This document shows, in pieces, positions 50,499-60,756 of a stretch of 64,000 nt of DNA. The notes beneath the pieces are model-generated. The model had not been told where the DNA came from. It did not search any database and saw only the letters and a list, made by a program, of their open reading frames with translations. The stretch is taken from NCBI RefSeq assembly GCF_001661265.1, contig NW_017566992.1, forward strand, positions 465,514 through 529,513, written 5' to 3'. Both the position numbers and the translations under genes were made by a program. Position 1 is the stretch's first letter. Every line of letters begins with the position of its first letter. Source of the stretch: Saitoella complicata NRRL Y-17804. Its lineage: Eukaryota; Ascomycota; Saitoellomycetes; Saitoellales; Saitoellaceae.

Positions 50499-51641
50499 CT
50501 AGATTCTCATACGTTTTGAGGAGTCATCGGATCCGGAATAAGTCTCCTCAGAAACGTCCGAAGCCACCCGTTTTCTGGATGACCTAGGCAAGGACCACGG
50601 ACTCAATGGTACCTTCTGCTGTACCATCTGCAACATCTCAGAATCACTCCGACTCGAAGGGGAAGACGAGGTAGAAGTCAACGTGGGGGTAAGGAGTCCA
50701 TTTCCCTTATCCACCGCGCCTCCCTCATTCTTCTTCTCTTCTCCCACATCCTCATGCTGCTGTTGCTCATCGTGATTCTCCATCTGGATATACGACCAAA
50801 CATCATCCTGTGAACTCGGTGGGGTAGGAAGGCCATAAGTCGCCGACGCGATTGAGGCGACTTGACGCATACTTTTCTGACTCTCGTAGGCTTCGACTTT
50901 GGCTTCCATGATCCGGACAGCTTCCAACTCAGCCGGTGAGAGTGGCTTGACATCAACCCCATCGTGCTTAATTCTAGCCGCCCAGGACGAGCGCCCAACG
51001 ACGCCGCTGGTCCGTTCGGCGAGGACGGAGGCCCAGACGCTGAATGTCTCGACGCTGACGAAGAGTGTCCACGAAACGCGCTTGAGGAACTCCATCTCAT
51101 TCGCATTGATCTCACTCGTCGAGAGGCCGGAGATACGGGACCATGCGCGGTTAGAGTAATTCCGATCCTGCAAGAACTTACTCGCCAAAATCAACGCACT
51201 CAGGAAACTCCTCCTCCCACACGGTGGAAGTCCATCCCCTTTCTTCCCGACGACATTCACCTCGCATCTATCCCTCAATAAAATCAGGTACCATAACGCC
51301 AACTGCAACGTCGAATAACTCGTCCTTGACCTCCTCAGCGTTTCCTGGATAAATGTTCTCAGGGGTAACACCAATCCACACGGATGTTGTTTGTCCACAC
51401 TTCTGGGGTCGATGGGGTGGATGTGAGGGGAGGCGGTGGTGGACCAGATGGTTTCGATGATGAGGGCGGCGGAGTCGACGAGATTGTCGACGAAGGAGGC
51501 GCGGCGGTCGGTGTCGCGTTGGAGGGGTGGAGGGTTTTGGGAATTGGAGGTGCGGGGGCGGACGGGAACAGTGGGGGCGTAGTAGGTGGTGGTGGTAGCG
51601 GAGGGAGGGTAGGTGGTAGTGGTGGTAGTTGTGTATGACAT
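50499..51641 (-). CDS. PHO80/PCL-type cyclin
   Basis: Cyclin-box protein expected to activate a Pho85-like kinase in nutrient or cell-cycle control. Single exon, 380 aa, from the ATG of MSYTTTTT; the open frame upstream has no ATG. A Thr/Tyr/Pro-rich N-terminus of about 45 residues precedes the cyclin box (about 50-220): FVDNLVDSAALIIETIW, LRTFIQETLRRSRTSYSTLQLALWYL, RRSFLSALILASKFLQDRNYSNRAWSRISGLS, INANEMEFLKRVSWTLFVSVETFSVW. This is the PCL1/2 or Clg1-like pattern. The C-terminal 150 residues are Ser/Glu-rich and end in KRMRI, typical of unstable cyclins. The exact PCL member cannot be named. Confidence 0.85.
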   Translation of the reverse strand: MSYTTTTTTTYPPSATTTTYYAPTVPVRPRTSNSQNPPPLQRDTDRRASFVDNLVDSAALIIETIWSTTASPHIHPIDPRSVDKQHPCGLVLPLRTFIQETLRRSRTSYSTLQLALWYLILLRDRCEVNVVGKKGDGLPPCGRRSFLSALILASKFLQDRNYSNRAWSRISGLSTSEINANEMEFLKRVSWTLFVSVETFSVWASVLAERTSGVVGRSSWAARIKHDGVDVKPLSPAELEAVRIMEAKVEAYESQKSMRQVASIASATYGLPTPPSSQDDVWSYIQMENHDEQQQHEDVGEEKKNEGGAVDKGNGLLTPTLTSTSSSPSSRSDSEMLQMVQQKVPLSPWSLPRSSRKRVASDVSEETYSGSDDSSKRMRI

Positions 51642-53855
51642 ATAGCTTGCTGTTCTTCGTCGTACACGCCGTATAAAAAAGGTAAAAAGTCTCAACCTCT
51701 CTCAATCAGATAGAGGCAAAAAGTAAAATAGATCGATCTCCTCAAACACAGAACCGAATCGTAATTGTTGTATGAATTTCTCGACAAAGCACTCGCTTCA
51801 GCAGTTCCCTTTCTCGCAGAGTCCGGAATCCGAAACGTTATTTCGTTTGTCGATGGCTAGTTCAAAAATGGCGATGATTGTCTCCTTCTGTTGCTTAGAA
51901 GCGGACAACGACGACCTTGTTGACGACCATGGTGATAGAGTTGTAGCGGGCCATAGCGGCTGTATAGATAAAAGAAAAAGTACTGAGTGGGGAGGTTGAA
52001 TGGAGAGACTTGCTACGACAGCTTCTTCAAGTAGCTGCGCAGATCAAGATGTGTGGCGAATGGAGTGGTGGGTTTGTTGGTCGAGTGAGGCAAAGGGGAT
52101 GCGACGGCGTAAATAAAGAACCCTCGACGTCCGTTCAGGTGGCAAGGAAAGCGAACGAAGTGTTGATCCCTGTTTGAAAATGGAGAAGGGGAGGCGGAGG
52201 GCGCAACCTTAAGAGGGATATTTCTTGCGGGTTCGGTGTGCTGATCGGAGCAGTGACTGATTTGGAGTGGCGGGGAGGCGATAGCTGGGTGACTCCTAAT
52301 TAACCGGCGCACGGGGATTAGAACTCTGATTTTGTGCGGTGTGATTGGCGGGTTGGACCAACCAGTCAAAATCCCGAAATCCTGCCGCGTTAAAGTTGAT
52401 CAAGTTATCTATTCTATCCCATTCTTGCTACCCTGGTTTCTTTGCTCGTCACAGATCTGCTCCATCTCGATTGGCCACTGACTCATTGCCCAGACCCTGC
52501 AGGCGGGCGGGGCACTCACACACTCGAGCGCTGCTCCCCTCGCCCAGAAGACGTACTAGAACCCACCTGCAGCTGTGACTCCAACGGCACATACGAGTAC
52601 CCATCAGCCGCGTTATTCTGGCTACAGATGACGATTGCGTGGACATGGGTGATGACGGATCTGGAGTATGCTTAGGCTGTAACGATAGCGATAGGTTCAG
52701 GCGGCCGCGCGGCACGAAAGGGTAGATGTTGGGGTACCGGTGACCTGTGCTTTCCCGGGGCCTAGGTTCGGGACAGGCCGAGGGTCTCAAGGGAGTCATA
52801 CTCCCCGGCTATGATCATGACTTGTAACGAGAATGTCGCAATGCTCCGGGCGTACTGATCGAACTTACCCGGCTCGTCGTACGAGCGTATGCTTCTCTAC
52901 CCGTTATACTGTATCATGTCTATGCTTTCCGCAATCTTCACACGCATTACAATGCTCCCCCCTTCCTGTGGACGTTCTCTCACTCCCACAATCCGATTTC
53001 TCCCGACCAATATCTCACATCTGTCAGAACTGTCTCAACTGACTCGCAGTTATCTTGTTGGTTCATGTACATTGCCTTAGGGAAATGTACTTCACCGAAC
53101 GATCTGCCCCATCTCGGATATTGAGCCGCCGGGCCGGGTTTCACGAACCTAGGTCTGGGTATACAGTTGCCGGAGTTCGGTAGTTGTGCAAGACGACCAG
53201 AGTTGGAGTAAGAACGATTTACGTGTGAGAATGGGAGGATCTTGAGTCCGCGGCCGAGGAGTAGGTCCTTGGCAGCTCGGAAGGTCAAGACCGTGGGAAC
53301 TTCCGGATCACAGCACAAACTCCAACACCTACCTCTAACCCTCACTACGTCCCAGCTGCAGTCTCTTCAGCTGACTCACCCAACACCCCACACGCAACAG
53401 CTGGAACAACGTTCCTCCGCTCACCCACCCAATCACGTGCAGCACGTGATATCCGTTTCATGCGCGGACAATCGGAGAGGCTCTTGGTTATCAACGGTGT
53501 CCGGCGCTAAACCCAAAGTGTGCAAAATCTTTTGTGGGGTAGAGAGTGAGGTCATTGACGTGAAGGGCGAACCCCGTCAGCGACTCGCCGTAAAGGAGGT
53601 AGCAGAAGGAGGGTAGAATGGGTTGTTCGTGTAGCATTTATGGCCGAGTAATGCGCACCTGATCTGTCACTTGATCGAGCTGCTGTGACGTTCCGGGGAA
53701 GGTCTCCACCGAGTCGCAGGCGGGCTCTTCCGCTCCCCCGCGTTCTCCACTCCACCATTCCGATTTCTCGAGATACCCAACCACACCTATAAGTACCAAC
53801 CATCCTGCACCCTGACAACAACCTAAACACCATTACACACTACACAAAATCAAAA
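51642..53855. other. 2.2-kb region, promoter of malate synthase; no clear gene
   Basis: All ORFs are short. On the minus strand near 51880-51945 a tiny ORF follows a good acceptor (CTATACAG), but no gene can be built. A TATA-like CCTATAAGTA lies at about 53786-53795, about 65 bp before the malate synthase ATG. Glyoxylate genes are usually carbon-source regulated, but I could not identify a binding site with confidence. Confidence 0.45.
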
Positions 53856-55496
53856 ATGGAACCACCCGCAACTGCTCACCCCAACACCCAGGGCATCCAG
53901 GTCTTGGGTCGTTTGTCCGAAGCCCATCGCGAGGTTTTGACGCCTGCTGCGTTGTCGTTCTTGGCTTCGTTGCACCGTTCGTTCAATAAGACACGTCTTT
54001 CCCTCCTTGCTCGTCGTGTGGAGAGACAGAAGCGTCTTGACGCTGGAGAGTTGCCCAACTTCCTTCCCGAAACTCGTCATATCCGCGAAGACCCAACCTG
54101 GCAAGGTGCCCACCCCGCCCCCGGCCTTGTCGACCGCCGTGTCGAGATTACTGGTCCTGTTGATAGGAAGATGGTCATCAATGCGCTCAACTCCGATGTC
54201 GCGACATACATGGCAGATTTCGAGGATTCGACCGCGCCGACGTGGGAGAACGTCATTGGTGGACAGATTAACTTGAGGGATGCGATTAAGAAGGATATCC
54301 AGTTTTCCTCGAACGGGAAGGAGTACAAGTTGAGGACGGATAAACGCTTGCCTACTTTGCTCGTTCGTCCCCGTGGATGGCATTTGGAGGAGAAACACGT
54401 CCTCGTTGATGGGGAGCCCATGTCCGGATCCCTCTTTGATTTCGGTCTCTACTTCTTCCATAACGCCAAGGGCCTTGTCGCGTCCGGTACTGGACCCTAC
54501 TTCTACCTTCCCAAGATGGAATCCCACCTCGAAGCCCGCCTCTGGAACGACGTCTTCAAACTCGCTCAAGATACTCTCGAAATCCCGCGCGGTACAATCC
54601 GCGGCACAGTCCTCATCGAAACCATCATGGCCGCCTTCGAGATGGAAGAAATCATCTACGAACTTCGCGAGCACTCTGCCGGTCTCAACTGTGGTCGCTG
54701 GGATTACATCTTCTCCGTCATTAAGCGTCTGAGGAACCACAAGGCATATGTCTTGCCCGACCGTGATGATGTCAAGATGACAGTGCCGTTCATGGATGCG
54801 TATGTGAGGTTGTTGATCAAGACGTGTCATAAGCGTGGAGTTCACGCAATGGGAGGTATGGCAGCCCAAATCCCCATCAAGAACGACGAGGAGAAGAACA
54901 AGGCAGCGATGGATAAAGTCTACCAGGACAAACTCCGCGAAGTCAAGGCCGGACACGACGGTACTTGGATCGCACACCCCGTTCTCGGCAAGATCGCGAT
55001 GGAGGTGTTTAACCAACACATGCCCACCCCTAACCAACTCCACGTCCGCCGCGAGGACGTTCATGTCACGCAAGCTGATTTGTTGAATACGGCTGCTACG
55101 CCCGGTCAAGTCACCGAAGGCGGAATCCGCCACAATATCGGTGTCGCGCTCGGGTATATGGAGGCTTGGCTCCGCGGGACGGGATGTGTTCCCCTCCACC
55201 ACCTCATGGAAGATGCCGCGACGGCCGAGTTGTCGCGTGTCTCTCTCTGGCAACTCGCGCGTCATAAGGTCAAGACCGCTGATGGTCAGACCGTCGATAA
55301 GGAGTTTAATTTGAGGTTGTTGAAGGAGGAGACGGAGAAGTTGAAGAAAGAGGCGGGAGGACAGGGAAGGAAGTGGGATGAGGCGTCGAAGTATTTGGCG
55401 GGGCAGGTTGGTGGGGAGGAGGGATTCGAGGAGTTCTTGACGACTATGATTTACGATGAGATTACCAGTGTTCAGGGGGAGGCTGCGAAGCTCTAA
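53856..55496 (+). CDS. malate synthase, peroxisomal (glyoxylate cycle)
   Basis: Condenses glyoxylate with acetyl-CoA to malate, needed for growth on acetate and fatty acids. Single exon, 546 aa (family A length about 540-560). Visible are [13 protein letters not shown] (Mg-binding acidic pair region), [12 protein letters not shown] (glyoxylate-binding Arg), [62 protein letters not shown] and [18 protein letters not shown] with the catalytic Asp. The C-terminus AAKL carries AKL, an accepted variant of the PTS1 peroxisomal signal. Codon use is biased, suggesting strong expression. Confidence 0.97.
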   Translation: MEPPATAHPNTQGIQVLGRLSEAHREVLTPAALSFLASLHRSFNKTRLSLLARRVERQKRLDAGELPNFLPETRHIREDPTWQGAHPAPGLVDRRVEITGPVDRKMVINALNSDVATYMADFEDSTAPTWENVIGGQINLRDAIKKDIQFSSNGKEYKLRTDKRLPTLLVRPRGWHLEEKHVLVDGEPMSGSLFDFGLYFFHNAKGLVASGTGPYFYLPKMESHLEARLWNDVFKLAQDTLEIPRGTIRGTVLIETIMAAFEMEEIIYELREHSAGLNCGRWDYIFSVIKRLRNHKAYVLPDRDDVKMTVPFMDAYVRLLIKTCHKRGVHAMGGMAAQIPIKNDEEKNKAAMDKVYQDKLREVKAGHDGTWIAHPVLGKIAMEVFNQHMPTPNQLHVRREDVHVTQADLLNTAATPGQVTEGGIRHNIGVALGYMEAWLRGTGCVPLHHLMEDAATAELSRVSLWQLARHKVKTADGQTVDKEFNLRLLKEETEKLKKEAGGQGRKWDEASKYLAGQVGGEEGFEEFLTTMIYDEITSVQGEAAKL

Positions 55497-56045
55497 GTGA
55501 AACGGCTGAGATGTGAAAGGGAGATGGAGGAAGGGAATGTTGGAAATGTATTCTAAAGGCGTTCTTTTAGTGTTATGGATTGTACGATAGGGTGATGCCT
55601 ATACCTACTGCACCGGGAATTTGATTTGTATTTCAATTTGTTACACATTTGCCTCGAGTTCTTTGTTTTGTAGGTTGGTATTTTGTATGAGGAGCGCGAC
55701 CTTAACACGATCATTACCACGGACTGGAGCTGCTATTTCTTATTCGCACGGTCTTTGACTCTACGACAGACATATCGAGAGTCGTTTGCTCTTGCAATTG
55801 ATCTTTCACAACCCTCCGTTACCTGCCGCAGTGACCGGCTCGTTGTCCCTCGGACTCAGCACGTTGTTTCGGCCCGCGCAAGCCTCCCCCAGGGCCCAGC
55901 TTCTTGAAGGCTTCACGACGCGATCTTCCCGTTACGCAGAGGTATCATCCTTTCAATTACAAACCGCACATATCACAGTCATCAACTGGAGCTCTTAGAC
56001 ACCGCCCTTTACAAACTATTCATTGCGTCAACGTCAACGTCAACC
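55497..56045. other. intergenic, malate synthase 3' flank and family-2 promoter
   Basis: 549 bp. Three tandem GTCAAC hexamers (about 56027-56044) directly precede the next ATG. No further gene seen. Confidence 0.55.
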
Positions 56046-56504
56046 ATGCCTCGCAACTGGGGCAATCAGCCTACCAACGCCCAGCAGCCAACTCCAATCG
56101 CCAACCCGGTTTACGTCTGCACCTCCTCTCCAACAGATTACTACGTAACTGCTGTTACGTATGGCGCTTTGCGTATTCCCGTCACCGCCGTTCCCGCGCG
56201 CGATGTCCCTCGTCTTCTTGATCTTGGATCATCATCCAGCGATGGGGATGCGTTGGCAAAGGAGTTGAAAGAGTTGAAGGAGGAGGTGGGCCGTCTTCAG
56301 ATGAAGGTTTTGGATTTGGAAATGGATAAGTCGATGAAGAGTAGGAGGCAGATGCAGGGAGCTGGAAGCGGTGGGAGGAGCGAGAGCGTGAGTGGGGAAT
56401 CGATGGCGACCACAGAGGAGGGTGTGTTGACGCCGAGGAGTGTGGGTGCTGGAGCGGTTGGTAATGGAGGGGAGGTAATGGGCATGCCCCCGGGGTATTC
56501 GTAA
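56046..56504 (+). CDS. unknown family 2, member 1 (short coiled-coil protein)
   Basis: Not recognised. 152 aa, single exon. The N-terminal block YYVTAVTYGALRIPV matches LYVTSVSDPSMRIYV and FYVTSVSNPSLRIYV in the next two copies. A coiled coil follows (LAKELKELKEEVGRLQMKVLDLEMDK). A Ser/Gly-rich tail contains EEGVLTPRS, matching GVTTPARS and GVTTPTRS in the siblings; this is a possible proline-directed phosphorylation site. No signal peptide or membrane segment. Confidence 0.55.
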   Translation: MPRNWGNQPTNAQQPTPIANPVYVCTSSPTDYYVTAVTYGALRIPVTAVPARDVPRLLDLGSSSSDGDALAKELKELKEEVGRLQMKVLDLEMDKSMKSRRQMQGAGSGGRSESVSGESMATTEEGVLTPRSVGAGAVGNGGEVMGMPPGYS

Positions 56505-56759
56505 CGTCCTGCCGACATGTTCAAGGAGAGAAGATAGCGAAGAGACTCGAGCGTAGTAATCTACTGGTGATAAGAATCTCCTAAGTTTGGTACGAAATGT
56601 GTGCGCCTGGGCCAGAATTTCCCACGGTGCCCCTCATATTACACACGCACCGGTCCGTACGCATGTCACATGTCGCAACAGTGCTTTTGCCAACACTGAC
56701 AAGCTACCATTTCCAAGACTAAACCTCACGAGCCGCCGACACATTCTCAAACTTAGATC

Positions 56760-57671
56760 ATGTCGCATTCGCCTGTTTCCGGTTACGTCCCCACCGCCGT
56801 GGTGTCCGATCTTTACGTGACCTCCGTGTCCGACCCTTCGATGCGCATTTACGTTCAGAAGTCCAAGGATAGCGCTTCCAAGCGTTCTGTCGGGGATCAT
56901 GATCTGCCTGAAGAGGCCCTGCGTAGGGTATCGGAAGAGATGGAGAAAAGCAAGGCTTACTCGCGCCAACAAGGGAAGGTGCCTAGCAAGGAGAAAGCCG
57001 AGGGTAGAGAAGGGAAAGGCACCAGTGGGACTGTACTTGTTGATAAGGCAGTGTTCCAAGGTGATCAAGCGTACATTTCATCCTGTTCGTCAGATGACGG
57101 TGTCACCACGCCTGCCCGTTCAACGTTCAGCGACGGAGCGAAAGAATCTACAACCACGTCTCCGTTCAGCCGCACGAGCACAGTCGAAGGTATAGCTGCC
57201 CAGCTCGAAGTATCTACGCAGAAGAATGGCGCGAAAACGAGCTGCGTCAAACAGGATATGCAACAGGCGGAAATTTTGGCATGCCACGCTGAGCGACTTC
57301 GACGCCTGGAGACACATTCGCTGAGCCATCGGATGGCAACGGACGGTGCCAACGTTAATGGTAAGGAGCGAAACATCCTTTTGGAGTTTTCTATGAAGAC
57401 GATCATTGAGACGCTAGAGGCGACTGTCTCAGGATTGAGCAAAAGGTTCGAAAAGCTTGAGTCAAAGGGGTTTGAGCATCAAATCAAAACGACTCGATCC
57501 GACTTAGCAGCCGAAATTGCCTCGCTCAGGAAGAAATTAGCAGCGTTGCAAGCTCCGAACAAAACCCCCAAAGATCAGCATGCGCAGTTGAGTGCGGGAA
57601 TGAAGAAGGTGGAGAAGGAGACGCGTGATCTGAAGAAGAAGATACACGAGTTCAACAAGAAGGTTACATAG
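56760..57671 (+). CDS. unknown family 2, member 2 (coiled-coil protein)
   Basis: Not recognised. 303 aa, single exon, 255 bp after member 1 in the same direction. It starts MSHSPVSGYVPTAVVSDLYVTSVSDPSMRIYV. A charged, Ser-rich middle contains DDGVTTPARSTFSDG. The C-terminal 110 residues are heptad-rich coiled coil (METLEATVSGLSKRFEKLE-type spacing, LAAEIASLRKKLAAL, MKKVEKETRDLKKKIHEF). Longest of the three tandem copies and the only one with an intact long frame, so possibly the functional member. Confidence 0.6.
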   Translation: MSHSPVSGYVPTAVVSDLYVTSVSDPSMRIYVQKSKDSASKRSVGDHDLPEEALRRVSEEMEKSKAYSRQQGKVPSKEKAEGREGKGTSGTVLVDKAVFQGDQAYISSCSSDDGVTTPARSTFSDGAKESTTTSPFSRTSTVEGIAAQLEVSTQKNGAKTSCVKQDMQQAEILACHAERLRRLETHSLSHRMATDGANVNGKERNILLEFSMKTIIETLEATVSGLSKRFEKLESKGFEHQIKTTRSDLAAEIASLRKKLAALQAPNKTPKDQHAQLSAGMKKVEKETRDLKKKIHEFNKKVT

Positions 57672-57968
57672 GACAACCAGCGATCGTGTATGTTAGGTTA
57701 GGAGAGGAGGAATGCGGTGGGGCCCGCCGACAGATATATAGGAAGGGGAAGCCATAGGGATAACAGGAAGTAATTAGGAAATGTTCACGTATCGTTTCAG
57801 TAGTGCTTCGTCCTATGAGTTGAGATTGGTGGTACAAAATGGGTGCTCTTGGGCCATTACTAGTATTTCTCACGGCTCTTCTAGGCCTGTTTCAACACAC
57901 GCGTTGTGACTGTCCTCTCAGCTCTATCAACGACAACGAAACTCAATTAATTGTATTCAGAGGTCACA

Positions 57969-59605
57969 ATGTCGCATGCACTCACTCGCCGGTAGGTCTC
58001 CACCGCAATGGCCTCCGACTTTTACGTGACTTCGGTCTCAAACCCATCCCTACGTATATACGTCGAAGAAACCGGTCGTCCGTCGGACCCCTCCTCCGTC
58101 GATACCAACGCTTCATTGAAGGTGGAAGTACTCACGGGGAAGCTACTTGAGTCGGAGAGGAGGCATGGGTTGCAACATGGTCACCCATTTTACTACCACA
58201 AGTACAGAATTCAACTATACATTCAGCGAGGAGTCAGATTCACCGTTACTACATCTGTTTGGGAAGATCTGTAGCCGTATGACGCGGATGGACCCTAACC
58301 CTAAGATAGCAACGAGGTCTCAATCCTAGGTCTTGGTCCTCCTGTCTGTAGATTAGGTACGTTGGGCGGTTAACGTGAGTGCGCTTGAAGCATCTTCCCA
58401 CGGCACGTCTGCTTCACCGAACCCGTGGAAGTACGGCGTAGGTATGTTTGCACCCCGGGCCGTCTTGTCAACCTCTGATCAAGTGCAATCGTAGTTGGAA
58501 GATTACACCGCTGTGTTGAGCTTACTCAAGGAACATGGAACGCAACCGCATCAACGCAGTTGCGGCGAAGATGAAGTTGAAACAGTAGAAAAAAGAGGAT
58601 CTGAATGCGGTGCTTCAATCGAGACTGATCAGGAGGACGCTCAGTTTTCTTCTTTCGGGTCTGGTGTAACGACACCTACCCGTTCAGCCGTGAGCGAGGA
58701 ATCCGGAGACCGATTACAGTTCTGTACTCCAACCCCGTCCTGTGACCACATTAATAGTCCTTCATCAGCCTGAGAGATGCGGTCCATAGTGTGCCAGGTG
58801 ACTGGGCCCAGGAAAAGGGTCTTTTGAAGGAGTCGTTGGAGTCGCTCCAAACCAAAATGGAGGTCCTTGTGGAGCGATGTGACACTCATTCGAAAACCAC
58901 GATGTCCAGATCAAGGAAAATAAGAAGTCGTGTCACTTCTTCTCCGTGGCTCTTATGGAATCGGTTCGCGATACTTCTGAACTCGAACACAAGATTGATT
59001 GCTTGGAGAAACACCACGTACTCCTGACTCAGCTCAACAACAATGACGACGTGAACGATGGCATGAATGTCATAGCCGGAGAGATCAATGCTTTACTGGA
59101 AGTGTTCACGGCTTTTTGCATGACTTTGTGACAGTCCCCAGACACGTTGACGCAGTATGAGAGACGTCTTTCGTCGTTGGAAGGTGAGGTCAACCGTCGT
59201 TGTTCATCCTCAGAAAATGCGATCTCGAATGGTGATCGTAAGATTGGTGATTTGAGGAGCGAGCTGAAGAAAGACATTGACGTAGAGTTCAACAAAGCAA
59301 CTCAATTGGTCACAGCGAAGGACAATGCCAGAGGACAGGAACTGAGTTCGTTGCGTACATCAACGGAGGCCAAATTCATCCAACTGAACAAGATATATAG
59401 CGCAGACACTCCTATGATATGCGACATAATCGGCAAACTGGACAAATTGCAAGTCGCGATACGTGCATTGCAGACTTCAAACGAGACGTTGAAGAACGAC
59501 AAGTTGCATCCCAAACATGAGGGTCCTGTGAAGAAGACACCAGTGAGAGTGGTAAAATGCCCTTCCTCTCTGATGGAGCTCAAACACAACCAGAGCGGAG
59601 ATTGA
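57969..59605 (+). pseudogene. unknown family 2, member 3 (degenerate copy)
   Basis: Third tandem copy. The leader ATGTCGCATGC... resembles member 2's start, but the frame is lost before FYVTSVSNPSLRIYVEE, which can only be read from a second ATG at 58008. Later segments lie in separate frames: a middle with FGSGVTTPTRSAVSEES (58495-58773), a helical piece (58946-59131) and a coiled-coil C-terminus (59147-59605, YERRLSSLEGEVNRR). The order of parts matches member 2, so this is most simply an old duplicate with several interruptions; unrecognised introns could account for some. Confidence 0.5.
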
Positions 59606-59727
59606 GACCGAGGATTACATATACCTTTACTAACCCAATCCATTTACTCAGATCGTTAGTTTAACACATTCCTCTATGTTGACAAGTATCGCTACCAGCC
59701 GCAATGCATCAAAACAAATCCGCTCTC

Positions 59728-60756
59728 TCAAAAGCCTCCCTTCTGCGCCGCTACCCTCTCCGCCTTCCTCCCACTCTGTCCCTTCCCTTTCTTCTTCACT
59801 AACAAACTCCTCCTCACTCCACCCCCCTCCACCCTCTCCTCCACAACAACGGCCTTCAAATCCAACTTCTCCGCACCCCTCTCCAATAACACTCTCAACC
59901 TTCCCTCCTCTTTCCCGTTCCCGGCTATCTCACTCGTCGGAAACACGATAGCTTTCACATCATGTTTCGTGTCGGAAGCGAAGGAGAGGAGAACGCGGAG
60001 GTAGTCGTCGGTGTCCCAGGCTGTGTTTGGTCGGTTGTTGTTGTAGTGTTCGGGGCGGACTGCGCTTGTTGCGGCTTCGGTCCGGGCTTTTGCCAGTGCA
60101 GACATCTTCACCTTGCCGTGTTTCGTGAACGGAGTACCGTATCCTACACCCCACACAAACCCAGCATACCGCAACCATTCAAGACGCCTGCGGTCGCGAT
60201 CCCAACGCCAGAGTCTATGGCGCCTGGATTCCATAGGTTTGCTGCTTTTGCGTCGAAGGGTATCGAATTCGAGTTGTTGTTCATCGACCGGCCGGTCGGA
60301 GTCGTACCCCTCCCAATCCTCCGTACGTCGTGCTTCATACGTTGGTTCCCACTCCAATCCCACCACTTCTGCATTATTCAGACAAGTCTCCAGCATATCT
60401 CGTAGTCCATTAAAATTGTGTAATGTGTCATTATCGATCAGATTGAATGGGTATGGCAGGGATTGTGACAAGACGAGTGATTGTACCCAGTTTGAGGCTG
60501 TCGATCGGAGGTGGGGGTGCGTGAGGTGGAGGGAGTAGATTGATGTTGGATCTGCGTAGTCGAAAATTTTGGAATATATCTCATATGGCAAATTCAAGAT
60601 CGGAGCGGAACATTGGGGAGGCGGCAAGTGTGTATCTGAGAGATCAACGTCATCGGTCTGAGGCGGTGTTGCAGGAGGAGTCTTGAGACGGAGCTTCTCG
60701 GTAGGAAAATCGAGGTCATCGAGGTCGTTGCCGGTTCTTCTGCTCTTCCTACCCAT
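59728..60756 (-). CDS. F-box-like protein
   Basis: Single exon, 342 aa. Residues about 53-95 read ILNLPYEIYSKIFDYADPTSIYSLHLTHPHLRS. This is the F-box pattern (LP.E[IL]...I..Y.....L..L....), so a substrate adaptor for an SCF ubiquitin ligase is the likely role. The remainder has no LRR or WD repeats: an acidic-aromatic middle (WEPTYEARRTEDWEGYDSDR), a basic helix, and a Gly/Val/Lys-rich C-terminus (KKKGKGQSGRK). The substrate is unknown. Confidence 0.6.
   Translation of the reverse strand: MGRKSRRTGNDLDDLDFPTEKLRLKTPPATPPQTDDVDLSDTHLPPPQCSAPILNLPYEIYSKIFDYADPTSIYSLHLTHPHLRSTASNWVQSLVLSQSLPYPFNLIDNDTLHNFNGLRDMLETCLNNAEVVGLEWEPTYEARRTEDWEGYDSDRPVDEQQLEFDTLRRKSSKPMESRRHRLWRWDRDRRRLEWLRYAGFVWGVGYGTPFTKHGKVKMSALAKARTEAATSAVRPEHYNNNRPNTAWDTDDYLRVLLSFASDTKHDVKAIVFPTSEIAGNGKEEGRLRVLLERGAEKLDLKAVVVEERVEGGGVRRSLLVKKKGKGQSGRKAERVAAQKGGF

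Noticed and set aside
53850-55265. 471-codon ORF on the minus strand opposite malate synthase
   Set aside because: Same codon-bias effect as in URA2; no motif, and the plus strand is unmistakably malate synthase.
58290-58306. Two CCCTAA-type units
   Set aside because: Only two units, within a degenerate gene copy; easily chance, unlike the 40-bp palindrome at 26.5 kb.
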